From NCBI RefSeq assembly GCF_014385195.1, contig NZ_JACRTG010000030.1, forward strand, positions 62,001 to 126,000: a stretch of 64,000 nt of DNA, given 5' to 3'. The first letter of the stretch is position 1. Each line of letters starts with the position of its first letter. The DNA is from Paratissierella segnis. Its GTDB lineage: Bacteria > Bacillota > Clostridia > Tissierellales > Tissierellaceae. Both the position numbers and the translations under genes were made by a program. Shown in pieces: positions 33,219 through 42,493 of the stretch. The notes beneath the pieces were generated by a model. That model worked only from the letters and a program-made list of their open reading frames with translations, was not told the origin of the DNA and did no database searches.

Positions 33219-33256
33219 AAAACAGGGAATAATTTCAAATTATCCCCTGTTTTTTA
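33219..33256 (-). terminator. Terminator after the diguanylate cyclase gene
   Basis: AACAGGGAATAATTT (33221-33235) pairs with AAATTATCCCCTGTT (33238-33252) with one mismatch, flanked by A- and T-runs. It lies 12 bases after the stop codon. Confidence 0.75.
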
Positions 33257-33267
33257 TTAAATTTATA

Positions 33268-34152
33268 TTAAAGACCTGTTTTACTTGCTTTTTTAGCTTC
33301 ATACATTTTTCTATCCGCCTCACGTATTAATTCTTCTGCAGTTAATTTTGAATCTTTCATTGTGTGAGTACCAATTGAGACGGTTAAATGAATCAGTTCA
33401 TCACCTGCTGGTACTGTTATTTTGTTGATGCTATCACGAATTCTGTCAGCAACCATTTCTACTTCTTTATAATTTGCATTGTTAAGACAAATTACAAATT
33501 CGTCTCCTCCATATCTAGCAGCCCAATCCATTCCGCTACGTATACAACTTTTTATGGCATTTCCTACTTCTTTTAATGCGTAGTCACCTATAGAATGTCC
33601 ATATTCGTCATTGATATCCTTTAAATTATCAATATCAATAAACATAATTGTCAATGGCCAATCTTCAATTGTTGCTTTTACTATATCTGCTGGCAGCCGT
33701 TCATTGATAAATCTTCTATTATATAAAGAAGTTAATGAATCCTCTACAATTTTTTGATTTAACCCATTAACTATTGCTTTAATTTTAAGTCCTTCATTAT
33801 AATTGCCTTCACCTATTAACATAGTATCTGTAGCGTTTTTTAGCAATTCTACTATGATAGGTGTTTTAGCATCCTCTATTGGTATAGCTGTAACCAACAT
33901 GGTCGCATTCTCTGTTTGCTCTAATTTCATAAAAGTTCTATTCTCATTGTGAGCACGTATAGAGATACAGTTATTACAGATTTTACCATCTACCCAATAT
34001 TCATAGCAAACATCATCCGTTGGATCTAATAATGAATCACTATATTCAACAACTTGTTTGAAAATAGGATCCACAATTCTTACAACATCATACATCTTTT
34101 TAAAAAATCTTAGATTCTCTTCTATTTTATCAATAGTTATTTTGTCAGGCAA
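33268..34152 (-). CDS. Diguanylate cyclase with an N-terminal Cys-containing sensor region
   Basis: This 294-residue protein has a GGDEF domain (about 135-294) with the active motif RYGGDEF (GGDEF at 215-219), so it should make cyclic di-GMP from GTP. The inhibitory I-site, normally RxxD three residues before the conserved Asp, reads RSGMD with one extra residue, so product inhibition may be weak. The N-terminal region is PAS-like and has CYEYWVDGKICNNC, with Cys49, Cys59 and Cys62 as a possible metal, heme or redox site. The start is a TTG at 34152: GGAGG lies 7 bases upstream, while the ATG at 34212 has no usable site. It is a single-gene transcript. Confidence 0.88.
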   Translation of the reverse strand: MPDKITIDKIEENLRFFKKMYDVVRIVDPIFKQVVEYSDSLLDPTDDVCYEYWVDGKICNNCISIRAHNENRTFMKLEQTENATMLVTAIPIEDAKTPIIVELLKNATDTMLIGEGNYNEGLKIKAIVNGLNQKIVEDSLTSLYNRRFINERLPADIVKATIEDWPLTIMFIDIDNLKDINDEYGHSIGDYALKEVGNAIKSCIRSGMDWAARYGGDEFVICLNNANYKEVEMVADRIRDSINKITVPAGDELIHLTVSIGTHTMKDSKLTAEELIREADRKMYEAKKASKTGL

Positions 34153-34365
34153 CTTTTTTCCTCCAAAAAATATTAGTCTAATTCTAAGTAAATTTTTATA
34201 ATGTAAGTTCATTGATGTCTTTTATACTTCCCTGATGGTCTTTTCACTTGTCATACTTATAATACCCTATAATTTAACAATAATCATAATGAAATTTTAG
34301 TATATAAATCTAAAAGTGTCAAATTATAATCTGCCCCCTAGGCGTGCACCAGAATACACGGTCAT

Positions 34366-34405
34366 AAAAAGCAACGGGAGTTAATTAGAAATTATCTCCC
34401 GTTGC
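34366..34405 (-). terminator. Terminator of the ECF sigma operon
   Basis: GCAACGGGAG (34371-34380) and CTCCCGTTGC (34396-34405) form a perfect 10-bp stem, followed on the minus strand by TTTTTAT. It lies about 40 bases past the last gene of the operon. Confidence 0.82.
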
Positions 34406-34444
34406 AGTATTTACATTAGATCATCATTTAAAACTATAATCAAA

Positions 34445-35320
34445 TTATATTATATCAACTGTAATATCATCTGAGTTCAATATATTGATTAGCTTGCTAC
34501 CTTCGCCATTTATATATTCGCCGTATTCGTCAAACTTCCAATCTACATTTCCTCTTAAGAAATCCTCTGATTCAACATATGCTTTTACCTTTATATCATT
34601 TTCTGAATTCAACCTCATATCTATGCGGCTAATATTGTCCAAAATGAAATTGTTTCTAAAATTATCATATACTAAATCTATACTATAACAATTTCTTAGC
34701 TCCACATCAATATCCTTTGGCAAATTTAAGCTTATATCATAAGGCCGCAAATATCCTGTTGGATTGCTCCTATTTTCTTTTAGTGAAACATATATAGTAT
34801 CTCCTACTTCTTTAAATTGAAATAATTCCTCGTCCCTATATTTAAGTGCTTCTTCTTTGCTGGTTGCACTTATATCAACTTTAGCAGAACCAGTGATGAT
34901 GTTGTTGTCAACGGCTCTTATGGATAACTTGTCTGTAGATTCATCTAAAATTATCTTTTTAATATTTTCTCCGACAGTATATTCATTTATATCCATATCA
35001 AAATGATAGTCATCCGTTACAGCATAGACACGGATTTTAGACAATAATCCGGTTTCAGTCATTGCAAATATTCCTAAATTGGCAATTAATATTGCAAATA
35101 CTATAAAAATACTCCATACATCATATTTTACTATTACATCTTCCTTATATATAAATCTATAATAAAGTATCTCTAATCCCAACAATATAAGTATCAATGG
35201 CCAAAGTTTTAATGCAATGTTCAAGGTTGAGACCTTATTTATCTGAGAATAAAATATCAAAACTCCAAGGGCAATCAATACAATAGCCATAGATATTGTA
35301 CCTACTCTTTTATTCTTCAT
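34445..35320 (-). CDS. LiaF/DUF5668-like membrane protein with surface beta domain
   Basis: This 291-residue protein begins with about four membrane segments (to about residue 95), including the ALKLWPLILILLGLEIL motif of DUF5668/LiaF-type proteins. A C-terminal beta-rich region of alternating strands, like the DUF4097 or LiaF-C fold, follows. Such proteins modulate envelope-stress signalling. The start at 35320 is chosen because AAGGAGG lies 9 bases upstream, while the ATG at 35329 abuts it. It overlaps the upstream TM2 gene by 11 bases and is last in the sigma/anti-sigma operon. Confidence 0.75.
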   Translation of the reverse strand: MKNKRVGTISMAIVLIALGVLIFYSQINKVSTLNIALKLWPLILILLGLEILYYRFIYKEDVIVKYDVWSIFIVFAILIANLGIFAMTETGLLSKIRVYAVTDDYHFDMDINEYTVGENIKKIILDESTDKLSIRAVDNNIITGSAKVDISATSKEEALKYRDEELFQFKEVGDTIYVSLKENRSNPTGYLRPYDISLNLPKDIDVELRNCYSIDLVYDNFRNNFILDNISRIDMRLNSENDIKVKAYVESEDFLRGNVDWKFDEYGEYINGEGSKLINILNSDDITVDII

Positions 35321-36089
35321 TATCTTCATCCTCCTTTATATCGGATTCTTCTATACCTACATGTTTATTCTTCTTTAGTATGAATATCCCCAAAATGATA
35401 AACACTAAGGACACAACCGATGTCTGTACATAACGTCTTATCTCCCAATTAATCAAAGGATAGAGTATCCTCTCCAGTATAATAACCACACCTATACCTA
35501 TAAGAGAAAAACCAACCCATTCAGGCTTAATTGCCGGGAGGTTTATCTCTTTGTAATCAACATCTTCCGTATTCCCATCAACAGTATGCATGGCATCAAA
35601 GAAACTATAAAACCATATTAGCGGCAATAAAAACAACAAAAGACTGATTCCCAGCCAGCCCATAAAGAATACGGAAAAGAAAAATGCACCCATAATTATA
35701 AGTCCCTTTTCCATCTGTCCCAAATACATATGACCTGCTCCCGGAATAATTGATAATGCTAATGTTACAGTTTTTTTATTGAATTTTTTATCTATTACGG
35801 TGTTGTTCATATCCGTCGCCTCACCATTATACAGTTCTCTTAACTCCAGCTTTTTCCAAGCCGAAAATACATCTATCAATGCTATTAACCAAATTACAAG
35901 GTATATAACAATAAATAGAACAATAAATCCTTCGCTGCTCGTAAGACCTGCTAAACCGACACACCCTAACAATGCCCCTAATGTCACCATAAAAAATATA
36001 ATGGCTCTTTCCTTAAGTCCTATATAAAAATGAGATAATCCGGGTATTACCGACAACATAAATGCTATAAATTTACTTTTATCTCTCAT
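35310..36089 (-). CDS. Membrane protein with two TM2-like hairpins
   Basis: This 259-residue polytopic protein contains two copies of the TM2-type motif, IPGLSHFYIGLKERAI at about 15-30 and IPGAGHMYLGQMEKGL at about 114-129, each followed by two hydrophobic segments, plus a final pair before a charged C-terminal tail. Its function is unknown. Its ATG overlaps the anti-sigma stop in TAATG, so the two are coupled. Position implies a part in the same envelope response as the ECF sigma factor. Confidence 0.75.
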   Translation of the reverse strand: MRDKSKFIAFMLSVIPGLSHFYIGLKERAIIFFMVTLGALLGCVGLAGLTSSEGFIVLFIVIYLVIWLIALIDVFSAWKKLELRELYNGEATDMNNTVIDKKFNKKTVTLALSIIPGAGHMYLGQMEKGLIIMGAFFFSVFFMGWLGISLLLFLLPLIWFYSFFDAMHTVDGNTEDVDYKEINLPAIKPEWVGFSLIGIGVVIILERILYPLINWEIRRYVQTSVVSLVFIILGIFILKKNKHVGIEESDIKEDEDNEE

Positions 36090-36571
36090 TATTTTCCCTC
36101 CTTATTTCTTTCAATATTCTCTATGCTACCTAAAAACGCAGAAGTACTATTTACTATCTTTTCAGAAAAATTTACTATTACATTCGGTCTCTGTACTTCC
36201 GATATTTCCATTGACTTGGTAATCTTAGGGACCGAATCTACCAGATTTGTGTAAGCTCCACTGAATGTAAGAATTATCGTAACAGCCGCCACTGCAACAT
36301 AGTATCCGAATTGATAATTAAAAGCCCTCTTATTATCTTTAGATTTTAATACTTTGATTTTATTTTCGGAAATCTTGTTTATTACCTTATCATTAAAATC
36401 TTTTTGGATTATATCTTCCGCAGCTAAAATCTCCTTTTCATCTATAAGGGACAAAAATATATCCATGCAAATATCACAATTTGACAGATGTTCCTGCATT
36501 TCATCATGCATATCCTCAGGCAGTGCATTATTTTTATATAACAGCCATTCCACAAAATCATAATGCTTCAT
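36089..36571 (-). CDS. Zinc-finger anti-sigma factor
   Basis: This 160-residue single-pass membrane protein has the N-terminal ZAS (zf-HC2) motif HLSNCDIC, preceded by His residues in EDMHDEMQEH, that grips its cognate ECF sigma factor. One membrane segment lies at about 87-105 (YYVAVAAVTIILTFSG), and the C-terminal part is outside the cell. The ATG, with a GGAGGGAAG ribosome site, lies 14 bases inside the sigma gene, the standard arrangement for coupled synthesis. The activating signal is unknown, but the neighbours suggest envelope stress. Confidence 0.88.
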   Translation of the reverse strand: MKHYDFVEWLLYKNNALPEDMHDEMQEHLSNCDICMDIFLSLIDEKEILAAEDIIQKDFNDKVINKISENKIKVLKSKDNKRAFNYQFGYYVAVAAVTIILTFSGAYTNLVDSVPKITKSMEISEVQRPNVIVNFSEKIVNSTSAFLGSIENIERNKEGK

Positions 36572-37121
36572 TTTCTTCCCTCCATTTCTCCCTCAGTAGA
36601 TTTTTACCTCTATATAATCTTGATGCTATAGTTTTTACTGTTACATCTTCCTCTTTGGCTATTTCTTCATAAGTCATCTCTTTGAAATAGAACTTTTCGA
36701 TTGCTTCCCTATAGATTTCCGGAATACTATTCAAAGCTTTATTTAATACCTCTTTGTTTTCTTTCTCTACAAGAAGTATTTCGGGATTTTCTCTTTCGGA
36801 AGAGCCCACAATATCAATGACACCTTCTGAATTTTCAAGAATTTCTTCTCTGAATCTACTTTTTTTCTTCCTTATCCAGTCAATTGACTTATTTGTTGCA
36901 ATGCGACTTATCCATGCTTTAAAATTTATATTATCAAATTGATTTAGGGAGACATAAATTTGATAAAAAACTTCTTGTGCAACATTTTCCGCTTCGTCAT
37001 AATCCTTTATGAAATTTAAAATAATAGCAAAAATATAATTTTTATATATGTCTATGATTTCAGAAAATGCCTCTTCATCGCCACCACATGTTCTCTTAAT
37101 TAAAAGACTTTCTCTATCCAT
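36558..37121 (-). CDS. ECF (sigma-W-like) RNA polymerase sigma factor
   Basis: This 187-residue group IV sigma factor has region 2 at about 10-80 (IIDIYKNYIFAIILNFIKDYDEAENVAQEVF and AWISRIATNKSIDWIRKKKSR) and region 4 at about 125-180 (IPEIYREAIEKFYFKEMTYEEIA and the helix-turn-helix VTVKTIASRLYRGK). These cover core binding, -10 and -35 recognition. An AGGAGAGGAGGGAGG run precedes the ATG. It leads an operon with its anti-sigma factor, a TM2-like protein and a LiaF-like protein. I found no clear autoregulatory promoter upstream. Confidence 0.92.
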   Translation of the reverse strand: MDRESLLIKRTCGGDEEAFSEIIDIYKNYIFAIILNFIKDYDEAENVAQEVFYQIYVSLNQFDNINFKAWISRIATNKSIDWIRKKKSRFREEILENSEGVIDIVGSSERENPEILLVEKENKEVLNKALNSIPEIYREAIEKFYFKEMTYEEIAKEEDVTVKTIASRLYRGKNLLREKWREENEAL

Positions 37122-37214
37122 GCCTCCCCTCCTCTCCTATATTAATTATAACGTAAAGGATAAATAAAATACTGCAAAAAAAGAGAACTTTTTTTAAGTC
37201 CCCTTTATTTGTTA

Positions 37215-37784
37215 TTAATTTAATTCAATTGAATAGCCTTCATCACTTTCGCAACTATAGGTGCTTAAGTATCCTTCATAGATTAATTCCAACCCTTCAT
37301 ATTGTTTTATATCCATTGGAGATGTAAGTCCTGGTGGTTTATTTACTATATGTATCCCGCTATTTAGTAAAATTTCACATACAAATTGAGAACAAAAATA
37401 ATTATATTTTCTTTTCATTGGATAATTAAACATTGCTGTCAATACTCCAAGAAAATTGTAACCATATTTATATGATTCCCTTTTAAATTTATATAGTTCT
37501 TTTTTTAATTTTCTATATTGCCTTTTGTTAACCTTTAAACTATATAGAGCACATCTTGTGTTTGGGAATCTAGCAAATGTTCCATTTTCTATATCTTCAT
37601 GTACAAACCCTCCAAAGATTGGATTATCAGGTTTTAGCCTTCCAAAACTATATAGTTCATTTAGATTTTTATCAAATGCTATTGAGACATGAGTATAGGG
37701 AGCTTTTGTATAGATGTTTATTGCTTTTGAAAAAAGCGACCCGCTATGGGACAATAAAATATAAATTCTCTTTTCTTGTGCCAT
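37215..37784 (-). CDS. Permuted NlpC/P60 (YiiX/YycO-like) protein
   Basis: This 189-residue protein matches the permuted papain-like NlpC/P60 group: His32 in YTHVSIAFD comes first and the Cys pair in YFCSQFVCEIL (Cys131, Cys136) comes later, the reverse of the usual order. Cys131 is the likely nucleophile. Such proteins act on amide or thioester bonds of cell wall or lipid substrates. No signal peptide is visible, so it may act inside the cell or at the membrane. It is transcribed on its own. Confidence 0.75.
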   Translation of the reverse strand: MAQEKRIYILLSHSGSLFSKAINIYTKAPYTHVSIAFDKNLNELYSFGRLKPDNPIFGGFVHEDIENGTFARFPNTRCALYSLKVNKRQYRKLKKELYKFKRESYKYGYNFLGVLTAMFNYPMKRKYNYFCSQFVCEILLNSGIHIVNKPPGLTSPMDIKQYEGLELIYEGYLSTYSCESDEGYSIELN

Positions 37785-38048
37785 TTTTATTTTCCCCTCT
37801 TTTTGTATTTGCTAATATTTATATATTACATGCTGTAGATTAAAACTCAATTAAAATTTTATTACAATAATTATAACGTTAAGTATATTAAAAACTACTG
37901 CATTGTAATTCACAAATTACAATTTCAATTACAAAACTTGAGTTGTGACTTAAAAAAGGAAAATTAGGATATTAAAAGGGCTGTAAGTGATAATCTCAAT
38001 CACTTACAGCCCTCCATATTATTGGTATACAAAACTTATTAATACATC
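37785..38048. other. Interval with nagA terminator and an inverted repeat
   Basis: Besides the terminator at 37978-38012, the segment 37903-37925 has the inverted repeat TTGTAATT/AATTACAA around CAC. A related run, TATTGTAATTCACAAA, occurs at 62604-62619 upstream of pdxS. I see no gene. Confidence 0.4.
37978..38012 (-). terminator. Terminator after nagA
   Basis: GGGCTGTAAGTGAT (37978-37991) and ATCACTTACAGCCC (37999-38012) form a perfect 14-bp stem with a 7-base loop, followed on the minus strand by TTTTAAT. Confidence 0.88.
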
Positions 38049-39194
38049 TTATCTTATTGCCTTTCCGGCAATTATAGTTTCTAAAATATTTATATCCTTA
38101 TCAATAAGTATTAAATCCGCATCCTTTCCAACTTCAATGCTGCCTTTGTTTTTATCTACTTTGATTGCCTTTGCAGGTGTTAAGCTTGCCATTCTTACTG
38201 CCTCATGAATTGGTACATCCAAATAATTCACCAGATTATATACTGCATCATGCAAATTAAGTGTTGACCCTGCCAAACTTCCATTTTCAAGCCGTGCTGC
38301 GCCACCCTTGACTATTACCTTTTGACCGCCCAATTCATAATCGCCATCTTTAAGTCCTGCCGCTCTCATCGCATCCGAAATCAAAATTGTTTTATCCGGT
38401 CCTTTAATCTTAAGAACAATTTTCACAGCTCCGTCATGTAAATGTATCCTATCATAAATCATTTCACAATAAACCCTATCATCTACCAAAGATAAGCCTA
38501 CGACTCCGGGCTCTCTATGAGAAAATGTCCTCATTCCATTATATATATGGGTAGCAACAGTAATCCCATGGTCTACACCTTTTCTTGCTTCATCATAAGT
38601 AGCAGTAGTATGTGCCATTGATACGCTAACTTCATTTTCTTTAAGATAGGAGATTACATCCAATGCCCCTTCTGTTTCTGGCGCAATTGATACCATTTTC
38701 AATTTTCCCTTTGAGGCTTCAAGGATTTTCTTCATAGCTTCCATATCCGGCTTTTTAATGTATATTTCAGGTTGTGCTCCCTTTTTCTCTACTGCAAAGA
38801 ATGGTCCTTCAAGGTGGATACCTAAAATTTGAGATACATCCTTGCCATTTTTATAATTCGCCACATTGTCTATTGCTTTTATAATATTTTCATATGATGA
38901 TGTAATCACTGTCCCTAAATAGGAAGTGACTCCATTTTTCAAATGAAACGCCCCTATATGATTAAGCGCATCATCCGTTGCGTCCATTATATCAAATCCT
39001 GAATTCCCATGATTGTGAATATCAACAAAACCAGGAGCCAAAAAATATCCCTTTCCATCTATTATTTCATCATATTCATCAGAAATAACTGATTCTTGGG
39101 GCAAAATATCAACAATTTTGCCTTTCTTTATTATTACTGCGTGTCCAGTCATTACTTCATAAGGTGTAATCAATTTCACATTTTTAATTAACAT
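38049..39194 (-). CDS. nagA: N-acetylglucosamine-6-phosphate deacetylase
   Basis: This 381-residue amidohydrolase removes acetate from GlcNAc-6-phosphate, feeding amino sugars to glycolysis or wall synthesis. The metal and catalytic residues are present: His60/His62 in VDIHNHG, Glu129 in HLEGPFF, His195 in MAHTTAT, His216 in ATHIYNGM and Asp274 in LISDAMRAAG. The ATG follows AGGAGGGG. It is last in a run of sugar genes (galE, galT, a phosphatase) and ends at a strong terminator. GlcN-6-P deaminase (nagB) is not in the window. Together with the chitobiose-type PTS operon it suggests use of GlcNAc-containing glycans. Confidence 0.93.
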   Translation of the reverse strand: MLIKNVKLITPYEVMTGHAVIIKKGKIVDILPQESVISDEYDEIIDGKGYFLAPGFVDIHNHGNSGFDIMDATDDALNHIGAFHLKNGVTSYLGTVITSSYENIIKAIDNVANYKNGKDVSQILGIHLEGPFFAVEKKGAQPEIYIKKPDMEAMKKILEASKGKLKMVSIAPETEGALDVISYLKENEVSVSMAHTTATYDEARKGVDHGITVATHIYNGMRTFSHREPGVVGLSLVDDRVYCEMIYDRIHLHDGAVKIVLKIKGPDKTILISDAMRAAGLKDGDYELGGQKVIVKGGAARLENGSLAGSTLNLHDAVYNLVNYLDVPIHEAVRMASLTPAKAIKVDKNKGSIEVGKDADLILIDKDINILETIIAGKAIR

Positions 39195-39272
39195 TAAAAA
39201 CCCCTCCTATATATTGACTATTATTTACAATATGTCATAATAACAAATGTCCCTCTTCTTCATTAATAGTCC

Positions 39273-39950
39273 TTAACTTTTCACTTCAAATATTCTTTTA
39301 TTTATATCATTGAAGTCCTTCCAAGGTATATGCTCGATTCCATTCGAGATGCAATATTTTAAAAGAGAATCCTTAGCAAATACCACATCTGCAATATTTG
39401 CGACCTTCTTGTCCGTATTTCCGTCTCCTATGAATATAACTTTCTTATATTTATCTTTATATCTTCTGTAATGCCTTAATTTACAATTGCCGCAAGGACC
39501 ATATTCGCAACAATTTAAATCATCACCATCATGAAATTGTATAGTGATATCACGGCCATTAAATTTTAAATGATTCGCTAGGATTGTAGCATCTTCTATT
39601 CCATACTTATTTAAAATAGATTTTATGCCATTGTCAAATCCACCGCTTACTATAGCAAATTCTATATTATGGGATTTTACATTGTTATAGAAGTCTATAA
39701 AGCCATCTGTTAACTGAAATCCGTTTACAATGAAATCAATATATTCTTCCTCAGTTAATTTTATTTCACTGAATAAACTATTAAAAAGATTTATTAGATC
39801 TATTTCCCCACGATCATATAATTTCCCTAATTCTTTTACCTTCTCACTTGCATATTTGTTTTCCAAAACATCATTTGTATCTTCAGTTGTGATTGTACCA
39901 TCAAAATCAACTAATATAGCTATGTCCTTTAAGTCGTTTATTTCTATCAT
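39273..39950 (-). CDS. HAD-superfamily phosphatase (MtnX/phosphoserine-phosphatase-like)
   Basis: This 225-residue HAD phosphatase has motif I VDFDGTIT with nucleophile Asp15 and acid Asp17, motif II VSGG, and motif IV GDGNTDKK. An inserted Cys cluster, CCEYGPCGNCKLRHYR, is typical of MtnX-like proteins and may bind a metal. True MtnX works in methionine salvage, but no salvage gene is near. Its place between galT and nagA suggests a sugar-phosphate or related substrate, which is inference only. It starts 24 bases after the galT stop. Confidence 0.75.
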   Translation of the reverse strand: MIEINDLKDIAILVDFDGTITTEDTNDVLENKYASEKVKELGKLYDRGEIDLINLFNSLFSEIKLTEEEYIDFIVNGFQLTDGFIDFYNNVKSHNIEFAIVSGGFDNGIKSILNKYGIEDATILANHLKFNGRDITIQFHDGDDLNCCEYGPCGNCKLRHYRRYKDKYKKVIFIGDGNTDKKVANIADVVFAKDSLLKYCISNGIEHIPWKDFNDINKRIFEVKS

Positions 39951-39974
39951 TCAATTCTCCTTTTGAGCTTATAA

Positions 39975-41483
39975 TCAATTTGCCAATAATGCAAGTCTAC
40001 ATTTATTAAATGCCTTTTTCCCTATATTCGTTTCTTTAAATACTCCTGCATCCTTTAGAACATTTAAAAACACTTCACCAATTTCCTTATTCAATATTTC
40101 GTCCAAATTTTCTTCAGATATTTTATGTTTGTCCAAGATACTTAATACCCAAGTATAATGCTTATTCAAATCTATATTATTTTTTATCCCTTCTATATCG
40201 TCATTTAAAAGATAAGTTTTTAATAATTCCATCTCAGTCTTAAGCCTAGATGGAAGTACAGCAAGACCCATAACCTCTATTAGACCAATATTTTCCTTCT
40301 TAATATGGTGATATTCTTCTCTGGGATGAAATATCCCATATGGTCTATCTCCGGTGGTTCTATTGTTTCTTAAAACCAAATCCAACTCATAAAACTCATC
40401 TCTAAATCTGCATATGGGGGTTATGGTGTTATGTTCTTCCCCATTTGAATGGGATAGTATGTCCACTTTCTCATCATCATAATCCTTCCATCTTAAAAAT
40501 ATATCATAGGCTGTGTCAGTTAGTTCTTCTATTGATTTCCCTTTGAGGCGAATTGCACTCATTGGCCATTGTATCGTACATGCCTTTATGCCATTTTTCA
40601 AGTCTATTTTATTTTCTTCCTTTGCTTCTGCCATTGGAAATGTATAATTACCGCTTTGAAAGTGATCATGACTGAGGATAGATCCCCCAACTATAGGTAA
40701 ATCAGCATTGGAGCCAATAAAATAATGAGGAAATATGCTGACAAATTCCAATAGTCTTCTGAACGTCATTTTCGTTATTTTCATAGGCTCATGGGTTTCT
40801 TTAAATACTATGCTATGCTCATTATAATAGACATATGGTGAATACTGTAAATACCACTGTTCCCCAGCCAATCTAACTCCAATTACCCTATGATTGCCCC
40901 TAGCCGGATGATTGAGCCTACCGGCATAGCCTTCATTTTCTTTGCATAATAGACACATTGGGTAGTTTGAAAACTTTAGTTCTTTAGCTCTTGCTATGGC
41001 TCTGGGATCCTTTTCAGGTTTAGACAAATTTATAGTTATATCCAATATTCCATATTCTGTTTTATATTTCCATTTTATGTCCTTCGCAATTCTCTTTTGC
41101 CTTATATAGTTTGAATTCTTAGCAAGATTATAGTAATAATCCGTAGCTTTCTGTGGAGATATTCTGTAGTTCTTCCAAAATTCATCTTCTATTTGGGAAG
41201 GCATTTTAATAAGCTGAGAAATAATCTTTGTATCATATAAATCCAATAAATCGTTGCTGTCATCTTCCACTCTATCGTTCTCAACTGCCCATAGTCTTAT
41301 ATTTCCCAATATATCTCCTACTTCTAAATTTCCCTTAAATTTATCCTTGGGCTCATTATAGGAATCCAGCTCCAAAGCATCCAACAGCCTATTGATCCCA
41401 TATGTCCTGTCCCTTATTTCAATCAAACCTTTTAGTATTGCAAATTCAACCAGATTTCTTATCTCTTCGTTTATATCTATCAT
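39975..41483 (-). CDS. galT: Galactose-1-phosphate uridylyltransferase, class II (Firmicute type)
   Basis: This 502-residue enzyme exchanges UMP between UDP-glucose and galactose-1-phosphate in the Leloir pathway. Its length and motifs (LNHPARGNHRVIGVRLAG, the SHDHFQSG nucleotidyl-His motif, NRTTGDRPYGIFHPR) mark it as the long class found in Bacillus and clostridia, not the 350-residue enterobacterial class. The ATG at 41483 is preferred, since the alternative at 41513 lies inside galE. The ribosome site GGTGAT is weak, as expected for a coupled gene 10 bases after the galE stop. Confidence 0.92.
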   Translation of the reverse strand: MIDINEEIRNLVEFAILKGLIEIRDRTYGINRLLDALELDSYNEPKDKFKGNLEVGDILGNIRLWAVENDRVEDDSNDLLDLYDTKIISQLIKMPSQIEDEFWKNYRISPQKATDYYYNLAKNSNYIRQKRIAKDIKWKYKTEYGILDITINLSKPEKDPRAIARAKELKFSNYPMCLLCKENEGYAGRLNHPARGNHRVIGVRLAGEQWYLQYSPYVYYNEHSIVFKETHEPMKITKMTFRRLLEFVSIFPHYFIGSNADLPIVGGSILSHDHFQSGNYTFPMAEAKEENKIDLKNGIKACTIQWPMSAIRLKGKSIEELTDTAYDIFLRWKDYDDEKVDILSHSNGEEHNTITPICRFRDEFYELDLVLRNNRTTGDRPYGIFHPREEYHHIKKENIGLIEVMGLAVLPSRLKTEMELLKTYLLNDDIEGIKNNIDLNKHYTWVLSILDKHKISEENLDEILNKEIGEVFLNVLKDAGVFKETNIGKKAFNKCRLALLAN

Positions 41484-41493
41484 ATTATCACCA

Positions 41494-42480
41494 CTAATTA
41501 AACCCATTCTCATGTGTTTTATGAAACTTCCATGCAGAAGAAATTATATCATTTATATCGGTATACTTTGGTCTCCAACTTAAAATATTTTTAGCTTTTT
41601 CCGAGGATGCCACCAATATTGCCGGATCTCCTAATCTTCTTGGAGCAATCTCGTTTTTAATTTTTTGCCCTGTTACTCTTTCAGATGCATGGATGATTTC
41701 CTTAACTGAAAAGCCCATTCCATTGCCTAAATTGAATATATCGCTTTTATTTCCTTTCTCCAAATACTCCAATGCCAATAAATGTGCCTCTATTAGATCC
41801 ATTACATGAATATAGTCCCTAATACAAGTTCCATCTTTTGTTTCATAATCATCTCCAAAGATTAGAACCTTTTCTCTTTTACCCAATGGAACTTCCAAGA
41901 CTAATGGTATCAAATGAGTTTCCGGACTGTGAGCCTCGCCAATATACCCGCTTTCATGGGCTCCCGCCACATTGAAATATCTTAAAGATACAAATTTAAT
42001 CCCATGAGCTATATCTACCCATTTCATCATCTTTTCCATCGCCAGTTTTGTCTCTCCGTACGGATTTGTTGGATTCGTTTCATCCGTCTCCAATATCGGA
42101 ACGGATTTTGGCTCCCCATAGACCGCCGCAGTTGATGAAAATACAATTTTTTTTATGTCATTTTGAGACATTGCTCTGAGTAACATTTCGGTACCGTATA
42201 CATTGTTGTCAAAGTAACTAAGTGGTTCACTCATGCTTATACCCACCAATGAATTTGCAGCAAAGTGAATTACCGAATCAATCTCCTGCTCCGTGAACAC
42301 CTTATTTAAAAAATCTAAATCTCTTATATCTCCCTTGTAAAATATTGCATCCTTGTGGATAGCTTTACTATTACCCGTCTGAAGATTGTCTACTACTACC
42401 ACTTTTTGTCCCAACTCTATCAGCTTGTAAACACAATGTGACCCTATATATCCTGCCCCACCGCAAACAAGAACTGACAT
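41494..42480 (-). CDS. galE: UDP-glucose 4-epimerase
   Basis: This 328-residue short-chain dehydrogenase-type enzyme interconverts UDP-glucose and UDP-galactose, and possibly the N-acetyl forms. The NAD-binding motif GGAGYIGS (7-14), the catalytic Ser-Ser-Thr of FSSTAAVYG and the YGETK (YxxxK) dyad are intact. GGAGGTG lies 5 bases before the ATG. It is followed by galT and preceded by a small LSm-like gene 13 bases upstream, so it sits within an operon. Confidence 0.93.
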   Translation of the reverse strand: MSVLVCGGAGYIGSHCVYKLIELGQKVVVVDNLQTGNSKAIHKDAIFYKGDIRDLDFLNKVFTEQEIDSVIHFAANSLVGISMSEPLSYFDNNVYGTEMLLRAMSQNDIKKIVFSSTAAVYGEPKSVPILETDETNPTNPYGETKLAMEKMMKWVDIAHGIKFVSLRYFNVAGAHESGYIGEAHSPETHLIPLVLEVPLGKREKVLIFGDDYETKDGTCIRDYIHVMDLIEAHLLALEYLEKGNKSDIFNLGNGMGFSVKEIIHASERVTGQKIKNEIAPRRLGDPAILVASSEKAKNILSWRPKYTDINDIISSAWKFHKTHENGFN

Positions 42481-42493
42481 ATTAACACCTCCG

